Source of the DNA: Thiotrichaceae bacterium
GTDB lineage: Bacteria; Pseudomonadota; Gammaproteobacteria; Thiotrichales; Thiotrichaceae
Assembly (NCBI GenBank): GCA_027008885.1
Contig: JALVDQ010000474.1
Location: 1 to 20,223 of the forward strand
Direction: 5' to 3'
Length of the DNA stretch: 20,223 nt
Made by a program: the position numbers and the translations under genes. Below are positions 1-8,806 of this stretch, in pieces. The notes beneath the pieces were generated by a model. That model was not told the origin of the DNA and did no database searches. It worked only from the letters and a program-made list of their open reading frames with translations. Position 1 is the first letter of the stretch, and every line of letters begins with the position of its first letter.

Positions 1-21
1 AAATAAATTCAGTTTTTTGCA

Positions 22-68
22 GTTGCATTTAAAGTTGCATTTAAAGTTGCATTTAAAGTTGCATTTAC
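22..68. repeat. 12-bp tandem repeat, about four copies
   Basis: Four head-to-tail copies of GTTGCATTTAAA start at 22, 34, 46 and 58; the last copy diverges after GTTGCATTTA. The array is AT-rich and lies about 180 bp upstream of the copper promoter. Its function is unknown. It may be a slippage-prone microsatellite or a set of protein-binding sites. The rest of 1-245 holds no gene that I can support. Confidence 0.85.
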
Positions 69-245
69 ACGTTTACAGTAGCTCACTGTCCTCGGACAGC
101 GTATTGCGAACCGTGTACTGCAAAAAAAAGCTGTGCGAATTTTGAAGATTTTTATAGCAAATGTCAATTGATTTGATCAAAATAGTTGATTTCTGGTTCA
201 CGCCAGCGCAATGAGTAGTCTAAAGTCCAGAAATTCCGGGGTTTA

Positions 246-277
246 TTGACCTTGTAGTATACTCCAGACTTTATACT
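246..277 (+). promoter_or_regulatory. MerR-family-type promoter/operator of the copper operon
   Basis: TTGACC (246-251) and TATACT (272-277) are separated by 20 bp; reading the -10 as TTATAC gives 19 bp. Both spacings exceed the usual 17 bp and are the hallmark of promoters activated by MerR-family metal sensors (CueR, ZntR, CadR), which distort the DNA to realign the two elements. The spacer carries the perfect palindrome AGTATACT (256-263), where a MerR dimer would sit. It lies 45 bp before the copZ-like gene. Copper-responsive control by a CueR-like protein is inferred; no regulator gene is in the window. Confidence 0.7.
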
Positions 278-321
278 CGATTTTTAATCAATTTATAGAT
301 ATTCATAAAAGGAATTTAATA

Positions 322-522
322 ATGGCAACTTTGTTTAATGTAGAAAAAATGATGTGTGGCGGCTGTGAAGCAAATGTAAAAAAGGTGCTCTCGGATGTGG
401 CTGAGGTTGAGTCGGTTGAGGTTGACCTTGAAGCTAAAACAGTGAGTGTTGAGGGAGATATTGATGCCACTGAAATAGCCAAAGTGATTACAGATGCGGG
501 TTATCCCGCCACTCCTGCATAA
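322..522 (+). CDS. copZ: Copper chaperone, heavy-metal-associated domain protein (CopZ-like)
   Basis: This is a 66-residue protein consisting of one heavy-metal-associated (HMA) domain. The metal site is MMCGGC at residues 10-15, a variant of the family GMxCxxC motif; its two cysteines would bind one Cu(I). The remainder fits the ferredoxin-like fold, ending in the typical DAGYPA loop. Such proteins are cytosolic and pass Cu(I) to a P-type ATPase, which matches the copA gene 50 bp downstream. The start is supported by an AAAGGA Shine-Dalgarno sequence 8 to 9 bases upstream of the ATG. It is probably co-transcribed with copA from the long-spacer promoter at 246-277. Metal specificity (Cu versus Ag or Hg) is inferred from the partner gene. 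Confidence 0.9.
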   Translation: MATLFNVEKMMCGGCEANVKKVLSDVAEVESVEVDLEAKTVSVEGDIDATEIAKVITDAGYPATPA

Positions 523-572
523 GTTTTCAAGCTGTGTACCAATTTCAAATCAATCACCAATGAGTATAGAGA

Positions 573-2780
573 ATGGCTGAAACCAGACTATCTATTGCTG
601 GCATGATGTGTGCTGGCTGTGTTTCTTCGGTAGAAGAGGCATTAAACAGTGTTGCCGGAGTAAAAAAAGCCCTGGTCAACCTGGGTGAGCGTAGCGCGAT
701 TGTTGAGGGTGATTTTGACGTCAGGGAGTTGCAGGAGGCAGTCAAAAAAGCGGGCTTTAGCGCGCAGGAGTTGACTTCGCTTGCAGATGAAGCGGCGAAG
801 GAGTCACAGGAGCTAAAGGCGTACCACACCCTGTGGTGGCGCGCCATAGTTGCTGGTGTGCTGGGTTTTGGGCTGTTTTTTGCCATGCTCATGGGGTGGT
901 TGCCTGATCCTGTTGAAGGTCGTACTTTCTGGATGTTTATTAGCGTGATGACGCTGGCTGTTCTGGTTTTTGTTGGGGGACACTTTTTTCGTGGTGCCTG
1001 GACCGCATTAAAAAACCGGCGCGGCAATATGGATTCACTGGTGGCAATGGGTACAGCAACGGCATGGCTCTACTCCACCCTGATTGTTCTTTTTCCTGAT
1101 GCCATGCCAAGCATTGCGCGTCATGTTTATTTTGAATCCGCAATTATTATTATCTCCCTGGTGTCATTGGGTGCTGCACTGGAAACCAGGGCGCGCGGCA
1201 AAACTTCAGAAGCGATTAAACGTCTGATTGGCTTGCAGCCGAATACCGCGCGGGTTATCCGAAATGGCGAGGAAATGGATATTCCGATTGCAGAAGTGGG
1301 TCTTGAAGAGACATTGCGAGTGCGACCTGGTGAAAAAATTCCTGTGGATGGCGTTGTTATTGATGGGCAATCGTTTGTGGATGAATCAATGCTGACGGGC
1401 GAGCCTATGCCAGTAGAAAAAACCAAAGATGCCAGCGTTTTTGGTGGCACACTCAATACCAAAGGCAGTTTTTTAATGAGTGCAACAGGCATCGGACGAG
1501 ATACTGCACTGGCGCGTATTATTGATTTGGTGCGCAAGGCACAATCCAGCAAGCCTGCGATTGGACGCCTGGTGGATAAAATCGCGGCGGTGTTTGTTCC
1601 GGCGGTATTAATCATTGCCAGCATTGCGTTTGTACTCTGGTATTTTTTGGGTCCCGAACCATCACTGGCGTATGCGATTGTGGTTGCCATGACTGTTATG
1701 GTGATTGCCTGCCCCTGCGCTCTGGGTCTGGCAACTCCGATTTCGATTATGGTCGGAGTAGGGCGGGCAGCAGAAAACGGTATTCTGATTCGCAATGGCG
1801 AAGTGCTACAGCAAGGCAGCAAGCTGACCACGGTGGTGCTGGATAAAACAGGCACAGTAACCGAGGGAAATCCGCAGTTAACCACCATCAAAACAGCTCC
1901 ACAGCAGGATCAGGATGAGGTGCTGGCTATTGCCGCCAGCCTTGAAACCGGATCAGAGCATCCGCTTGCTTTGGCGATATTGAACAAGGCAAAAGAAAAA
2001 CAGCTGGATTTTGCACCAGCCAATGATTTTAGTGCCATTCCCGGGCGAGGCATCCGTGCCAGTATAAATGGACAGATGTACTCTCTGGGTAATCAGGAGC
2101 TAATGAAACAGCAACAGATAGACACCCAGGCATTTCAGGCAGAAGTAGAAGCACTGGCAGAGCAGGGCGCTACCCCCATCTTTTTGGCGAGCGAAAACAG
2201 GCTGATCGCCTTAATGGGTATATCTGACCCCATTCGTAGCGATTCAAAGGTAGCCATTGAGCGTTTGCATGAACTCGGTATTAAAACGGTTCTGCTGACA
2301 GGAGATAATGAGAAAACCGCAAAAGCAGTCGCCAGAACTTTAGGCATTGATGAGGTAATTGCGGAAGTCATGCCTGAAGACAAGATCAATAAAATCAAGT
2401 CATTGCAACAACAGGGACAAATTGTCGCAATGGTTGGTGATGGTATAAATGACGCGCCCGCGCTCACTCAGGCTGACATCGGCATCGCCATTGGTACAGG
2501 CGCTGATGTAGCTGTCGAGGCAGCGGATATTGCCCTGATGCGCCCTTCCATCGAGGGTGTAAGCAAAACGATTGGTTTATCAGTAGCGACCATGAAAAAT
2601 ATCAGGCAAAACCTGTTTGGTGCTTTTGTCTATAACGTCATTGGGATTCCGATAGCTGCCGGTATTTTATACCCTTTCTTTGGCATCTTGCTGAGTCCGA
2701 TTATTGCGGCAACAGCAATGAGCCTGAGTTCTGTAACCGTGGTATCCAATGCATTGCGATTGAAAAAGGCGAGAATTTAA
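573..2780 (+). CDS. copA: Cu(I)-exporting P1B-type ATPase (CopA)
   Basis: A 735-residue inner-membrane ATPase that exports Cu(I) from the cytoplasm at the cost of ATP. It has one N-terminal HMA domain (residues 5-67) with GMMCAGC as the metal site. Membrane segments follow from about residue 88. The actuator loop TGE is at 275-277 and the transmembrane metal-binding CPC at 380-382 ([11 protein letters not shown]), diagnostic of P1B-1 Cu/Ag pumps. The phosphorylated aspartate is D424 in DKTGT, the P1B-specific SEHP at 461-464, and the hinge GDGINDAP starts at 622. Length is usual for a one-HMA CopA. It follows the CopZ-like gene by 50 bp. The upstream spacing and AGAG at 567-570 make the ATG at 573 plausible, though the Shine-Dalgarno sequence is modest. 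Silver export is also possible. Confidence 0.96.
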   Translation: MAETRLSIAGMMCAGCVSSVEEALNSVAGVKKALVNLGERSAIVEGDFDVRELQEAVKKAGFSAQELTSLADEAAKESQELKAYHTLWWRAIVAGVLGFGLFFAMLMGWLPDPVEGRTFWMFISVMTLAVLVFVGGHFFRGAWTALKNRRGNMDSLVAMGTATAWLYSTLIVLFPDAMPSIARHVYFESAIIIISLVSLGAALETRARGKTSEAIKRLIGLQPNTARVIRNGEEMDIPIAEVGLEETLRVRPGEKIPVDGVVIDGQSFVDESMLTGEPMPVEKTKDASVFGGTLNTKGSFLMSATGIGRDTALARIIDLVRKAQSSKPAIGRLVDKIAAVFVPAVLIIASIAFVLWYFLGPEPSLAYAIVVAMTVMVIACPCALGLATPISIMVGVGRAAENGILIRNGEVLQQGSKLTTVVLDKTGTVTEGNPQLTTIKTAPQQDQDEVLAIAASLETGSEHPLALAILNKAKEKQLDFAPANDFSAIPGRGIRASINGQMYSLGNQELMKQQQIDTQAFQAEVEALAEQGATPIFLASENRLIALMGISDPIRSDSKVAIERLHELGIKTVLLTGDNEKTAKAVARTLGIDEVIAEVMPEDKINKIKSLQQQGQIVAMVGDGINDAPALTQADIGIAIGTGADVAVEAADIALMRPSIEGVSKTIGLSVATMKNIRQNLFGAFVYNVIGIPIAAGILYPFFGILLSPIIAATAMSLSSVTVVSNALRLKKARI

Positions 2781-2841
2781 AGCTGAATCAGAGAGGCTAA
2801 AATAACGACTCAATTATTTGAAAAATCATCACTCAAGATGC

Positions 2842-2870
2842 TTGACACTATTTCATTACAGATTTAATAT
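2842..2870 (+). promoter_or_regulatory. Sigma70 promoter of tRNA-Gly
   Basis: A perfect TTGACA (2842-2847) and TAATAT (2865-2870) have a 17-bp spacer. They are followed by a GC-rich discriminator (ACGCGCC), a feature of stable-RNA promoters under stringent control. The tRNA gene begins about 44 bp after the expected start of transcription. Confidence 0.75.
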
Positions 2871-2920
2871 ACGCGCCTCGTTGAGAGAATACTGATGGCA
2901 TGTACTCTTGTTGATACGAA

Positions 2921-2996
<76 letters not shown>

Positions 2997-3040
2997 AATA
3001 ATGGTGTCATTGCTGATGAATTGTATATGTTTGCAATGAC

Positions 3041-3074
3041 AAAAAAGCCCGGCTTGATAGCCGGGCTTTTTTTT
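3041..3074 (+). terminator. Rho-independent terminator after tRNA-Gly
   Basis: GCCCGGC (3047-3053) and GCCGGGC (3060-3066) form a perfect 7-bp GC stem with a 6-nt loop, followed by T8 (3067-3074). A6 precedes the stem, so it could also act on transcripts arriving from the minus strand. Confidence 0.93.
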
Positions 3075-3091
3075 GCCAGGGCGCTGAAGTA

Positions 3092-3119
3092 TTCAATGTA
3101 CAGGTTGGTTGGATTAGCG
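3092..3119. repeat. Interspersed repeat copy, REP-like half site
   Basis: The segment TTCAATG-TA-CAGG, TTGGT, TGGATTAGCG matches 8807-8829 (TTCAATG-CG-CAGG, TGGATTAGCG) apart from an extra short insertion and two substitutions. Both copies lie just beyond a hairpin terminator. It looks like a short dispersed intergenic repeat; its mirror half is missing here. Confidence 0.55.
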
Positions 3120-3120
3120 T

Positions 3121-3223
3121 GTAGTTACTAAAAACATATAAAAAAAGGGGGGGATGGGTTTATATATACACATAAACCCATCCCCCCCTTTTTTATATGT
3201 TTTTATTCCTTTTTTGTAACTAC
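3121..3223. repeat. 103-bp palindromic element (MITE-like or convergent terminator)
   Basis: Outer inverted repeats GTAGTTAC (3121-3128) and GTAACTAC (3216-3223) enclose a near-perfect arm pair at 3130-3163 and 3172-3204, with an 8-nt loop. The arms contain A7/T6, G7/C7 and ATGGGTTTAT/ATAAACCCAT, with a single unpaired A. It lies between convergent tRNA-Gly and glnS. It could terminate glnS transcription: on the minus strand the stem is followed by an A/T-rich tract. The defined outer ends also suggest a small non-autonomous mobile element. No target-site duplication is evident. Confidence 0.8.
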
Positions 3224-3248
3224 TCAGCTTTACCTTAACTATGAGACC

Positions 3249-4913
3249 TTAACTACGAGAAGCCCAGGTATCCCGCAATCCAATGGTGCGATTAAAGACC
3301 CGTTTGCCATCACTTTTTGAATCTGCAAAGAAATAGCCTTCACGCTCAAACTGATAGGGTATGTCTGTGCGGGGCTCTGCCAGATTTACCTCAGCCTTGC
3401 AGCCTGTGACAATTTTCAGACTGTCGGGGTTGATTGATTCCATAAAGTCCTTGCCGCCCGCGTCGGGTGCTTTATCGGTAAACAGGCGATCATATAAATG
3501 CACATCACAGTCCACATTTTGTGTGGCAGAGACCCAGTGGATCACGCCTTTTGCCTTGATGCCATCTTGCGGATTTTTTCCTACGGTGTCCTCAATAATA
3601 TGTGCCTTTACCTCAATAATATTGCCATTCTCATCTTTAATGGCTTCGTCAGCTTCAATAATATAGGCATTGCGCAGACGTACCCGCTTGTTCAGTACAA
3701 GACGCTTGAATTTTTTATTTGCACTCTCCTGAAAGTCTGCCTTGTCGATATAAAGCGTTTGGGTGAAGGGCAATGTGCGCGTTCCCAGTTCTTCACGCTG
3801 GGGATGAAGCGGTGCGCTCATTTCTTCCACCTTGTCAGCCGGATAGTTTGTCAGGGTAACCTTGAGGGGGTGAATCACACACATGGCGCGTGGTGCATTG
3901 GTGTTTAAATCTTCACGCACGGCAAATTCAAGCTGGCTCACATCCACCACACCATCAACCTTGGTGACACCTGTGCTATCAACAAAATCACGAATTGATT
4001 TTGGGGTAAATCCGCGTCGCCGCATACCTGAGATCGTAGGCATTCTGGGGTCATCCCAGCCACTTACAATGTTTTCATCAACCAGTTGTTTGAGTTTGCG
4101 CTTGCTGGTAACAGAATAGTTAACATTAAGGCGCGAAAACTCGTATTGATGCGGTGTATGGGGTACTGGCAGATTTTGAATAAACCAGTCGTATAAGGGA
4201 CGGTGCTCGACAAATTCGAGGGTACAGATTGAATGGGTAATGCCTTCAATCGCATCGCCCTGACCATGAGCGTAGTCATACGATGGATAAATGCACCATT
4301 TGTCGCCCGTTTGATGATGATCAGTATGTTTGATGCGGTAAATAACCGGATCACGCATCTGCATATTGGGGTGCGCCATATCAATTTTGACACGCAGGGA
4401 ACAGGCGCCTTCTGCAAACTCACCGGCACGCATTTTCTCAAAAAGCTTCAGGTTTTCTTCTACGCTGCGGTTACGGTAAGGGCTTTCCTTGCCCGCCTGT
4501 TTGAGATTACCCCGGTATTCGCGGATTTCATCTGCATTCAGGTCGCAGACATACGCCTTGCCTTCCTTAATCAGATAGATTGCCCAGTCATACAGTTGAT
4601 CAAAGTAATCCGAGGTATAACGAATATCACCATGCCATTCAAAGCCCAGCCATTTGACATCTTCCTTAATGGATTCAACGTATTCGATTTCTTCTTTGGC
4701 AGGGTTGGTATCATCAAAACGCAGGTTACAGGTTCCTCCGTATTTCTTTGCCAGACCAAAATTCAGGCAGATTGACTTGGCATGTCCAATATGCAGATAG
4801 CCATTCGGCTCAGGAGGAAAACGTGTATGTAGCTGGGTAATTTTTCCGGAAGCCAGGTCGTCTTCGATGATTTTTTCGATAAAATTAAGTGGTTTTTTTT
4901 CAGTGTCAGTCAT
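3249..4913 (-). CDS. glnS: Glutaminyl-tRNA synthetase
   Basis: A 554-residue class I aminoacyl-tRNA synthetase that charges tRNA-Gln with glutamine in the cytosol. Visible marks are the N-terminal [16 protein letters not shown] stretch with HIGH at 41-44, and the KMSKS-loop equivalent VTSKRKL from residue 268 (E. coli has VMSKRKL, so the Met is Thr here). The C-terminal beta-barrel anticodon-binding region is present through [13 protein letters not shown]. Length equals that of E. coli GlnRS. The PPEPNG form separates it from the discriminating GluRS family. It is monocistronic on the minus strand, with 114 bp to livF upstream and the 103-bp palindrome just downstream. The start is the first ATG of the open frame; I see no strong Shine-Dalgarno sequence. 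Confidence 0.97.
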   Translation of the reverse strand: MTDTEKKPLNFIEKIIEDDLASGKITQLHTRFPPEPNGYLHIGHAKSICLNFGLAKKYGGTCNLRFDDTNPAKEEIEYVESIKEDVKWLGFEWHGDIRYTSDYFDQLYDWAIYLIKEGKAYVCDLNADEIREYRGNLKQAGKESPYRNRSVEENLKLFEKMRAGEFAEGACSLRVKIDMAHPNMQMRDPVIYRIKHTDHHQTGDKWCIYPSYDYAHGQGDAIEGITHSICTLEFVEHRPLYDWFIQNLPVPHTPHQYEFSRLNVNYSVTSKRKLKQLVDENIVSGWDDPRMPTISGMRRRGFTPKSIRDFVDSTGVTKVDGVVDVSQLEFAVREDLNTNAPRAMCVIHPLKVTLTNYPADKVEEMSAPLHPQREELGTRTLPFTQTLYIDKADFQESANKKFKRLVLNKRVRLRNAYIIEADEAIKDENGNIIEVKAHIIEDTVGKNPQDGIKAKGVIHWVSATQNVDCDVHLYDRLFTDKAPDAGGKDFMESINPDSLKIVTGCKAEVNLAEPRTDIPYQFEREGYFFADSKSDGKRVFNRTIGLRDTWASRS

Positions 4914-5027
4914 GTGTCTATTATTTTATTCTATTCTAAAGTTATTTGATGATAATTTACCCTGAATCAGCGGGGCTTACAACAGCTTCCTGAGGAATTG
5001 ATGCGAATAATAAATATTGGCAGACGC

Positions 5028-5735
5028 CTAAATCCCCAAATAAGCCTTCTGCACCGCTTCATTTGTTCGTAATGCCTCGGCATTATCAGTGAGTGTTATA
5101 TAGCCGTTTTCAATCACATAACCCCTGTCTGCTATCTGCAATGCCTGGTTTGCATTTTGTTCTACCAGAAAGATCGTGGTATTTTGCTCTTTGTTGATTT
5201 TTTTAATGATGTCAAATATTTGTGAAATTATAATTGGCGCAAGCCCCATTGATGGTTCATCCATTAATAACAGCTTGGGGCGAGCCATCAGCGCGCGCGA
5301 AATGGCGAGCATTTGCTGTTCTCCACCGCTGAGCGTTCCGCCTGACTGCCCTGATCTTTCGGCAAGAATAGGGAAAAGTGAGTAGACATAATCAATGTCC
5401 TGTTTAATGCCCTGTTTATCGTTTCTCAGAAATGCCCCCATATCCAGATTTTCACGCACGGTTAACTGCGGAAAAATATGTCTGCCTTCTGGCACCTGAC
5501 AAATACCCATCGCTACAATCTCTTCAGCAGGTAGCGTATGGATTGGCTTGCCATGAAACAGGATTTCACCCTGGCGTGGTTCAACTATATTGCTAATCGA
5601 CATTAGGGTGGTGGTTTTGCCTGCGCCATTAGCCCCGATCAGGGTAATGATTTCACCTTCTTTAATTTCCAGCGAGATGCCTTTGAGTGCTTCAATATTG
5701 CCGTAGTAGCTGTGTACCTGTTTTAACTCAAGCAT
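5028..5735 (-). CDS. livF: Branched-chain amino-acid ABC transporter ATPase LivF
   Basis: Second nucleotide-binding subunit of the Liv importer, working on the cytoplasmic face with LivG. From the chosen start (MLELKQVHSYYG) it has 235 residues, close to E. coli LivF. Walker A is GANGAGKTT (34-42), followed by the LSGGEQQ signature, Walker B LLLMDEPSMGLAP and the LVEQNA switch histidine region (Q in this family). The open frame extends 17 codons further upstream to 5786. The ATG at 5735 is preferred because it has a strong AAGGAAGG Shine-Dalgarno sequence 5 bases upstream and overlaps the livG stop by only 8 bp. It is the last gene of the operon. I see no clear terminator in 4914-5027. Confidence 0.93.
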   Translation of the reverse strand: MLELKQVHSYYGNIEALKGISLEIKEGEIITLIGANGAGKTTTLMSISNIVEPRQGEILFHGKPIHTLPAEEIVAMGICQVPEGRHIFPQLTVRENLDMGAFLRNDKQGIKQDIDYVYSLFPILAERSGQSGGTLSGGEQQMLAISRALMARPKLLLMDEPSMGLAPIIISQIFDIIKKINKEQNTTIFLVEQNANQALQIADRGYVIENGYITLTDNAEALRTNEAVQKAYLGI

Positions 5736-6549
5736 TTGCGCCTTCCTTGTGACTTCGGTGTTGGCTATCGTCGTCACTTTCACCAAGATATGCCTTGATG
5801 ACGGCAGGATTATTGCGGATTTCCTGTGGCGTTCCGGTAGCGATCAGTGTACCGTAATCCAGCACATAGATGCGGTGCGAGAGGTTCATCACCAGTTTCA
5901 TATCATGCTCAATCAGGAGGATTGCCTGACCTTCCTGTTGCAAGCGCAAAATAAGTTCTTCCAGTTCTTTGGTTTCTTGCGGGTTCATGCCCGCAGCAGG
6001 TTCGTCAAGTAATAATAGCGAGGGCTCAGTTGCCAGGGCGCGGGCAATTTCCAGACGGCGTTGTGCGCCGTAGGGCAGATTGCTGGCGGATTCATTCACA
6101 TATTTTTCCAGACCTATTTTTTTTAAAATGGCGTAGCTTTTCTCGATAGTCTCCTGCTCTTCGTCACGGGTTGCCTTATTGCGCAGAATTGCTCCCAAAA
6201 TATAGGCTTTGGTACGACAATGACGACCAATCATGACATTTTCCAGCACACTCATGCTTTGGAACAGGCGGATATTCTGAAAGGTTCTTGCCATACCTTT
6301 GCTGGCAACCTGATTTGGCTTCAGCCCGTTCAATCGAATATTTTCCTGCCCTCTGGCAGTTAGTAAAACATCTCCTTCGGTGGGTTTGTAGATACCTGTT
6401 ACGCAGTTAAAGAAGGTGGTTTTGCCTGCACCATTTGGACCGATCAGGGCGACAATTTCACCTTCGTGGATTTCCAGATCAAGCGCATTTAAAGCAACTA
6501 CGCCGCCAAAGCGCATACTCAAATTTTTAACTTTTAAAATAGCACTCAT
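5728..6549 (-). CDS. livG: Branched-chain amino-acid ABC transporter ATPase LivG
   Basis: A 273-residue ABC ATPase. Walker A is GPNGAGKTT (37-45), the Q-loop region lies near the RTFQNIRLF stretch, the degenerate signature is LPYGAQRRLEIARA and Walker B is LLLLDEPAAGMNP. The degenerate LPYGxQRRLEIARAL signature is characteristic of the LivG subfamily. It is slightly longer than E. coli LivG because of a charged, His/Ser-rich tail (DDDSQHRSHKEG). The start overlaps the livM stop as ATGA (6546-6549), indicating translational coupling. It pairs with LivF to power import of Leu, Ile and Val. Confidence 0.94.
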   Translation of the reverse strand: MSAILKVKNLSMRFGGVVALNALDLEIHEGEIVALIGPNGAGKTTFFNCVTGIYKPTEGDVLLTARGQENIRLNGLKPNQVASKGMARTFQNIRLFQSMSVLENVMIGRHCRTKAYILGAILRNKATRDEEQETIEKSYAILKKIGLEKYVNESASNLPYGAQRRLEIARALATEPSLLLLDEPAAGMNPQETKELEELILRLQQEGQAILLIEHDMKLVMNLSHRIYVLDYGTLIATGTPQEIRNNPAVIKAYLGESDDDSQHRSHKEGANA

Positions 6550-7805
6550 GATGGATCTGCCGCCTGTTTTTTGTGTTTATCATCAGGTTTTGGCTTGTAT
6601 TGGATATGGCGTTTTGCGGTTGAAATAATCCCCTGCGGACGATAAATCATTACCAATACCATGATTGCGCCAAAAGCAAGCATTCGATATTCTGACAAGG
6701 CGCGTAAATATTCTGGCAATAAAATCAGTACAAATGCACCAACAATCACGCCAACCACCGAGCCCATTCCGCCAATAACAACAATTGCCAAAATAATTGC
6801 TGACTCTAAAAAAGTGAAACTGGCAGGGTTAATAAACGTCGTTTTGGCTGCAAATATAACGCCTACCATGCCCGCCCACATTGCGCCTAGTGCAAAGGCG
6901 GTCAATTTGGTTTTTGTTTTGTCGATCCCCATAGCCTGACAGGCGATTTCATCTTCACGCAGAGCAACCCAGGCACGCCCCAGACGTGAGTCTTGCAAGC
7001 GATTAACGACAAAAATGGTAAAGACCACGAGTAATAACATTAAATAGAAAAGGTAGGTAATCGACTGATCCAGTGTTAATTCAATGCCAAAAAAGCCGGG
7101 GCGATCAATATTCGAAATTCCGCTGGGTCCCTGTGAAAATTCATTCCAGTTTTCCAGAATCAGACGGATAATCTCACCAAAGCCCAAGGTCACAATAGCA
7201 AGGTAATCGCCACGCAAACGCAATACAGGAAAACCCAGCAGAATACCAAAGAATGCAGCGAGAATTGCGCCCAGTGGCAATACCACCCAAAAACCCAGGT
7301 CAAAATGGGTATTCAATAAAGCGTAGCTGTAAGCACCGACGGCATAAAAAGCCACATAGCCCAAATCCAGCAGGCCTGCCAAGCCAACCACAATATTTAA
7401 GCCCAGACCCAGCACCACATACATTAACGCGGTAATCATAATATTGGTTTGATAGCTTGAAAATATCCACGGAAAAACCAGCCCAAAGGCAAGTGTGGCA
7501 AAGGCGAGTGGATAGAGATATTTGGGTTCGCGTAAAATAGTTTGAACCAGAGTATATTTTTGGGCATGTTGCAATGCTCTTTTCTTGCGGCGTTTTTTAC
7601 CCTGATCCATTAAAATACGTGCCACAATAGACAGGATAAATGTACCAAGACCCACAAAAATCATGTTCTGCCAACGCCATTCAATGCTTTTTTCCAGTGG
7701 ATGAACCTTGATCACCATAATCGGAAAGGTCAGAAAAACAAACCACAGCGCAACCTTTAATGAGCGCAGCGTTTCTTGCAATAACGGGACAAGTGAAGAC
7801 ATCAT
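6546..7805 (-). CDS. livM: Branched-chain amino-acid ABC transporter permease LivM
   Basis: A 419-residue polytopic inner-membrane permease. An extra N-terminal segment of about 100 residues (one or two membrane spans, then the basic stretch KKRRKKR) precedes the conserved permease core, as in E. coli LivM. The core has the family loop ALREDEIACQAMGID, close to the EAA-type site that contacts the ATPases, and the stretch GLNIVVGLAGLLDLGYVAFYAVGAY. The start codon overlaps the livH stop as ATGA (7802-7805). A second ATG one codon in is an equally possible start. It forms the channel with LivH. Confidence 0.94.
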   Translation of the reverse strand: MMSSLVPLLQETLRSLKVALWFVFLTFPIMVIKVHPLEKSIEWRWQNMIFVGLGTFILSIVARILMDQGKKRRKKRALQHAQKYTLVQTILREPKYLYPLAFATLAFGLVFPWIFSSYQTNIMITALMYVVLGLGLNIVVGLAGLLDLGYVAFYAVGAYSYALLNTHFDLGFWVVLPLGAILAAFFGILLGFPVLRLRGDYLAIVTLGFGEIIRLILENWNEFSQGPSGISNIDRPGFFGIELTLDQSITYLFYLMLLLVVFTIFVVNRLQDSRLGRAWVALREDEIACQAMGIDKTKTKLTAFALGAMWAGMVGVIFAAKTTFINPASFTFLESAIILAIVVIGGMGSVVGVIVGAFVLILLPEYLRALSEYRMLAFGAIMVLVMIYRPQGIISTAKRHIQYKPKPDDKHKKQAADPS

Positions 7806-8704
7806 ACTTTTTCTACCTCTTCTCTACCCAGCAAGCCGGATGGCTTGAAAATAAGGATTAACACCAGTAATGAAAAGGCAAATACATCTTCATAATCACT
7901 CGAAACATAACCCGTAGCAAAGCTTTCGGTTAAACCCAGCACAAAACCACCAAGCACCGCGCCAGGGATAGAACCGATACCACCCAAAACCGCAGCAGTA
8001 AAGGCTTTAATACCCGCTATAAAGCCGATATAAAAATTAATCTGCCCAATATGCGAGGCAATCAAAATACCGCCAATGGCAGCCAGTGCCGAGCCAATAA
8101 CAAAGGTGACAGAAATCACCTTGTCAACATTGATACCAATCAGGCGTGCCATGGTGCGATCTTGTGAGGTTGCCCTCATCGCCTTGCCAATGCGGGTCAT
8201 CTTGATAAAAAACGTGAGTGCTATCATAACAACTATTGTGGTGACAATAATTACCATATCAGTCGAACCTACCTTGTCTGCGTAGGGCTCCATAAAATCA
8301 AAATCAGGGATAAGCTCAGGGAAGGCAAGAAAATCGGATGTTTGTGCCAGCAATACATAGTTCTGCAAGAAAATTGACATGCCAATCGCACTGATCAATG
8401 GTGATAAGCGTGGCGCGTGTCGTAACGGCTTATAAGCAATCTTTTCTACTGTATAGCCATAAGCACTTGCCCAGATGGCAGCGGCAAAACCCGCCAGTAT
8501 AATAATCGACAAGGCTGGAAAACCGTAGATACTTAAAACCGAGGCAATAATATAAGCGGTAAATGCCCCAATCATATAAATTTCACCATGAGCAAAATTA
8601 ATCAGCCCGATAATGCCATAGACCATGGTGTAACCCAGTGCGATTAAAGCGTAGATAGAGCCTCGCGTTAAGCCACTAAAAAATAACTCTATAAAATAAT
8701 CCAT
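7802..8704 (-). CDS. livH: Branched-chain amino-acid ABC transporter permease LivH
   Basis: A 300-residue inner-membrane permease, with the typical N-terminus GLTRGSIYALIALGYTMVYG and NFAHGEIYMIGAF. The conserved loop RATSQDRTMARLIGINVDKV would contact LivG/LivF. About eight hydrophobic segments are visible. It begins 238 bp after the binding-protein gene, separated from it by a hairpin and REP-like palindromes, whereas it is coupled directly to livM downstream. Expression relative to livJ is probably lower, as is usual when the binding protein must be in excess. Confidence 0.94.
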   Translation of the reverse strand: MDYFIELFFSGLTRGSIYALIALGYTMVYGIIGLINFAHGEIYMIGAFTAYIIASVLSIYGFPALSIIILAGFAAAIWASAYGYTVEKIAYKPLRHAPRLSPLISAIGMSIFLQNYVLLAQTSDFLAFPELIPDFDFMEPYADKVGSTDMVIIVTTIVVMIALTFFIKMTRIGKAMRATSQDRTMARLIGINVDKVISVTFVIGSALAAIGGILIASHIGQINFYIGFIAGIKAFTAAVLGGIGSIPGAVLGGFVLGLTESFATGYVSSDYEDVFAFSLLVLILIFKPSGLLGREEVEKV

Positions 8705-8740
8705 TTATTTTTATGCCCTTTGTTCTGCTCTTTTGCACAA

Positions 8741-8771
8741 TTAAAAGCCTGAGAAAAACTCAGGCTTTTAA
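8741..8771 (-). terminator. Hairpin between livJ and livH (partial terminator)
   Basis: A perfect 13-bp stem, TTAAAAGCCTGAG (8741-8753) with its reverse complement at 8759-8771, and a 5-nt loop. On the minus strand the 3' arm ends in CTTTTAA, a short U-tract. It lies about 170 bp after the livJ stop, where it could end most livJ transcripts or shield their 3' ends while letting some polymerase into livHMGF. Confidence 0.7.
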
Positions 8772-8806
8772 TATTCATCACACGGCAGGCTAAAACTGTT
8801 GATTTG

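Noticed and set aside
86..99. CTGTCC/GGACAG dyad as a terminator
   Set aside because: The loop would be only 2 nt (or the stem 5 bp), and no clean U-tract follows directly.
1127..1891. 254-codon minus-strand open frame inside copA
   Set aside because: Low-complexity Ser/Thr/Ile/Pro composition, no recognisable motif, wholly antisense to a gene with complete P-type ATPase motifs.
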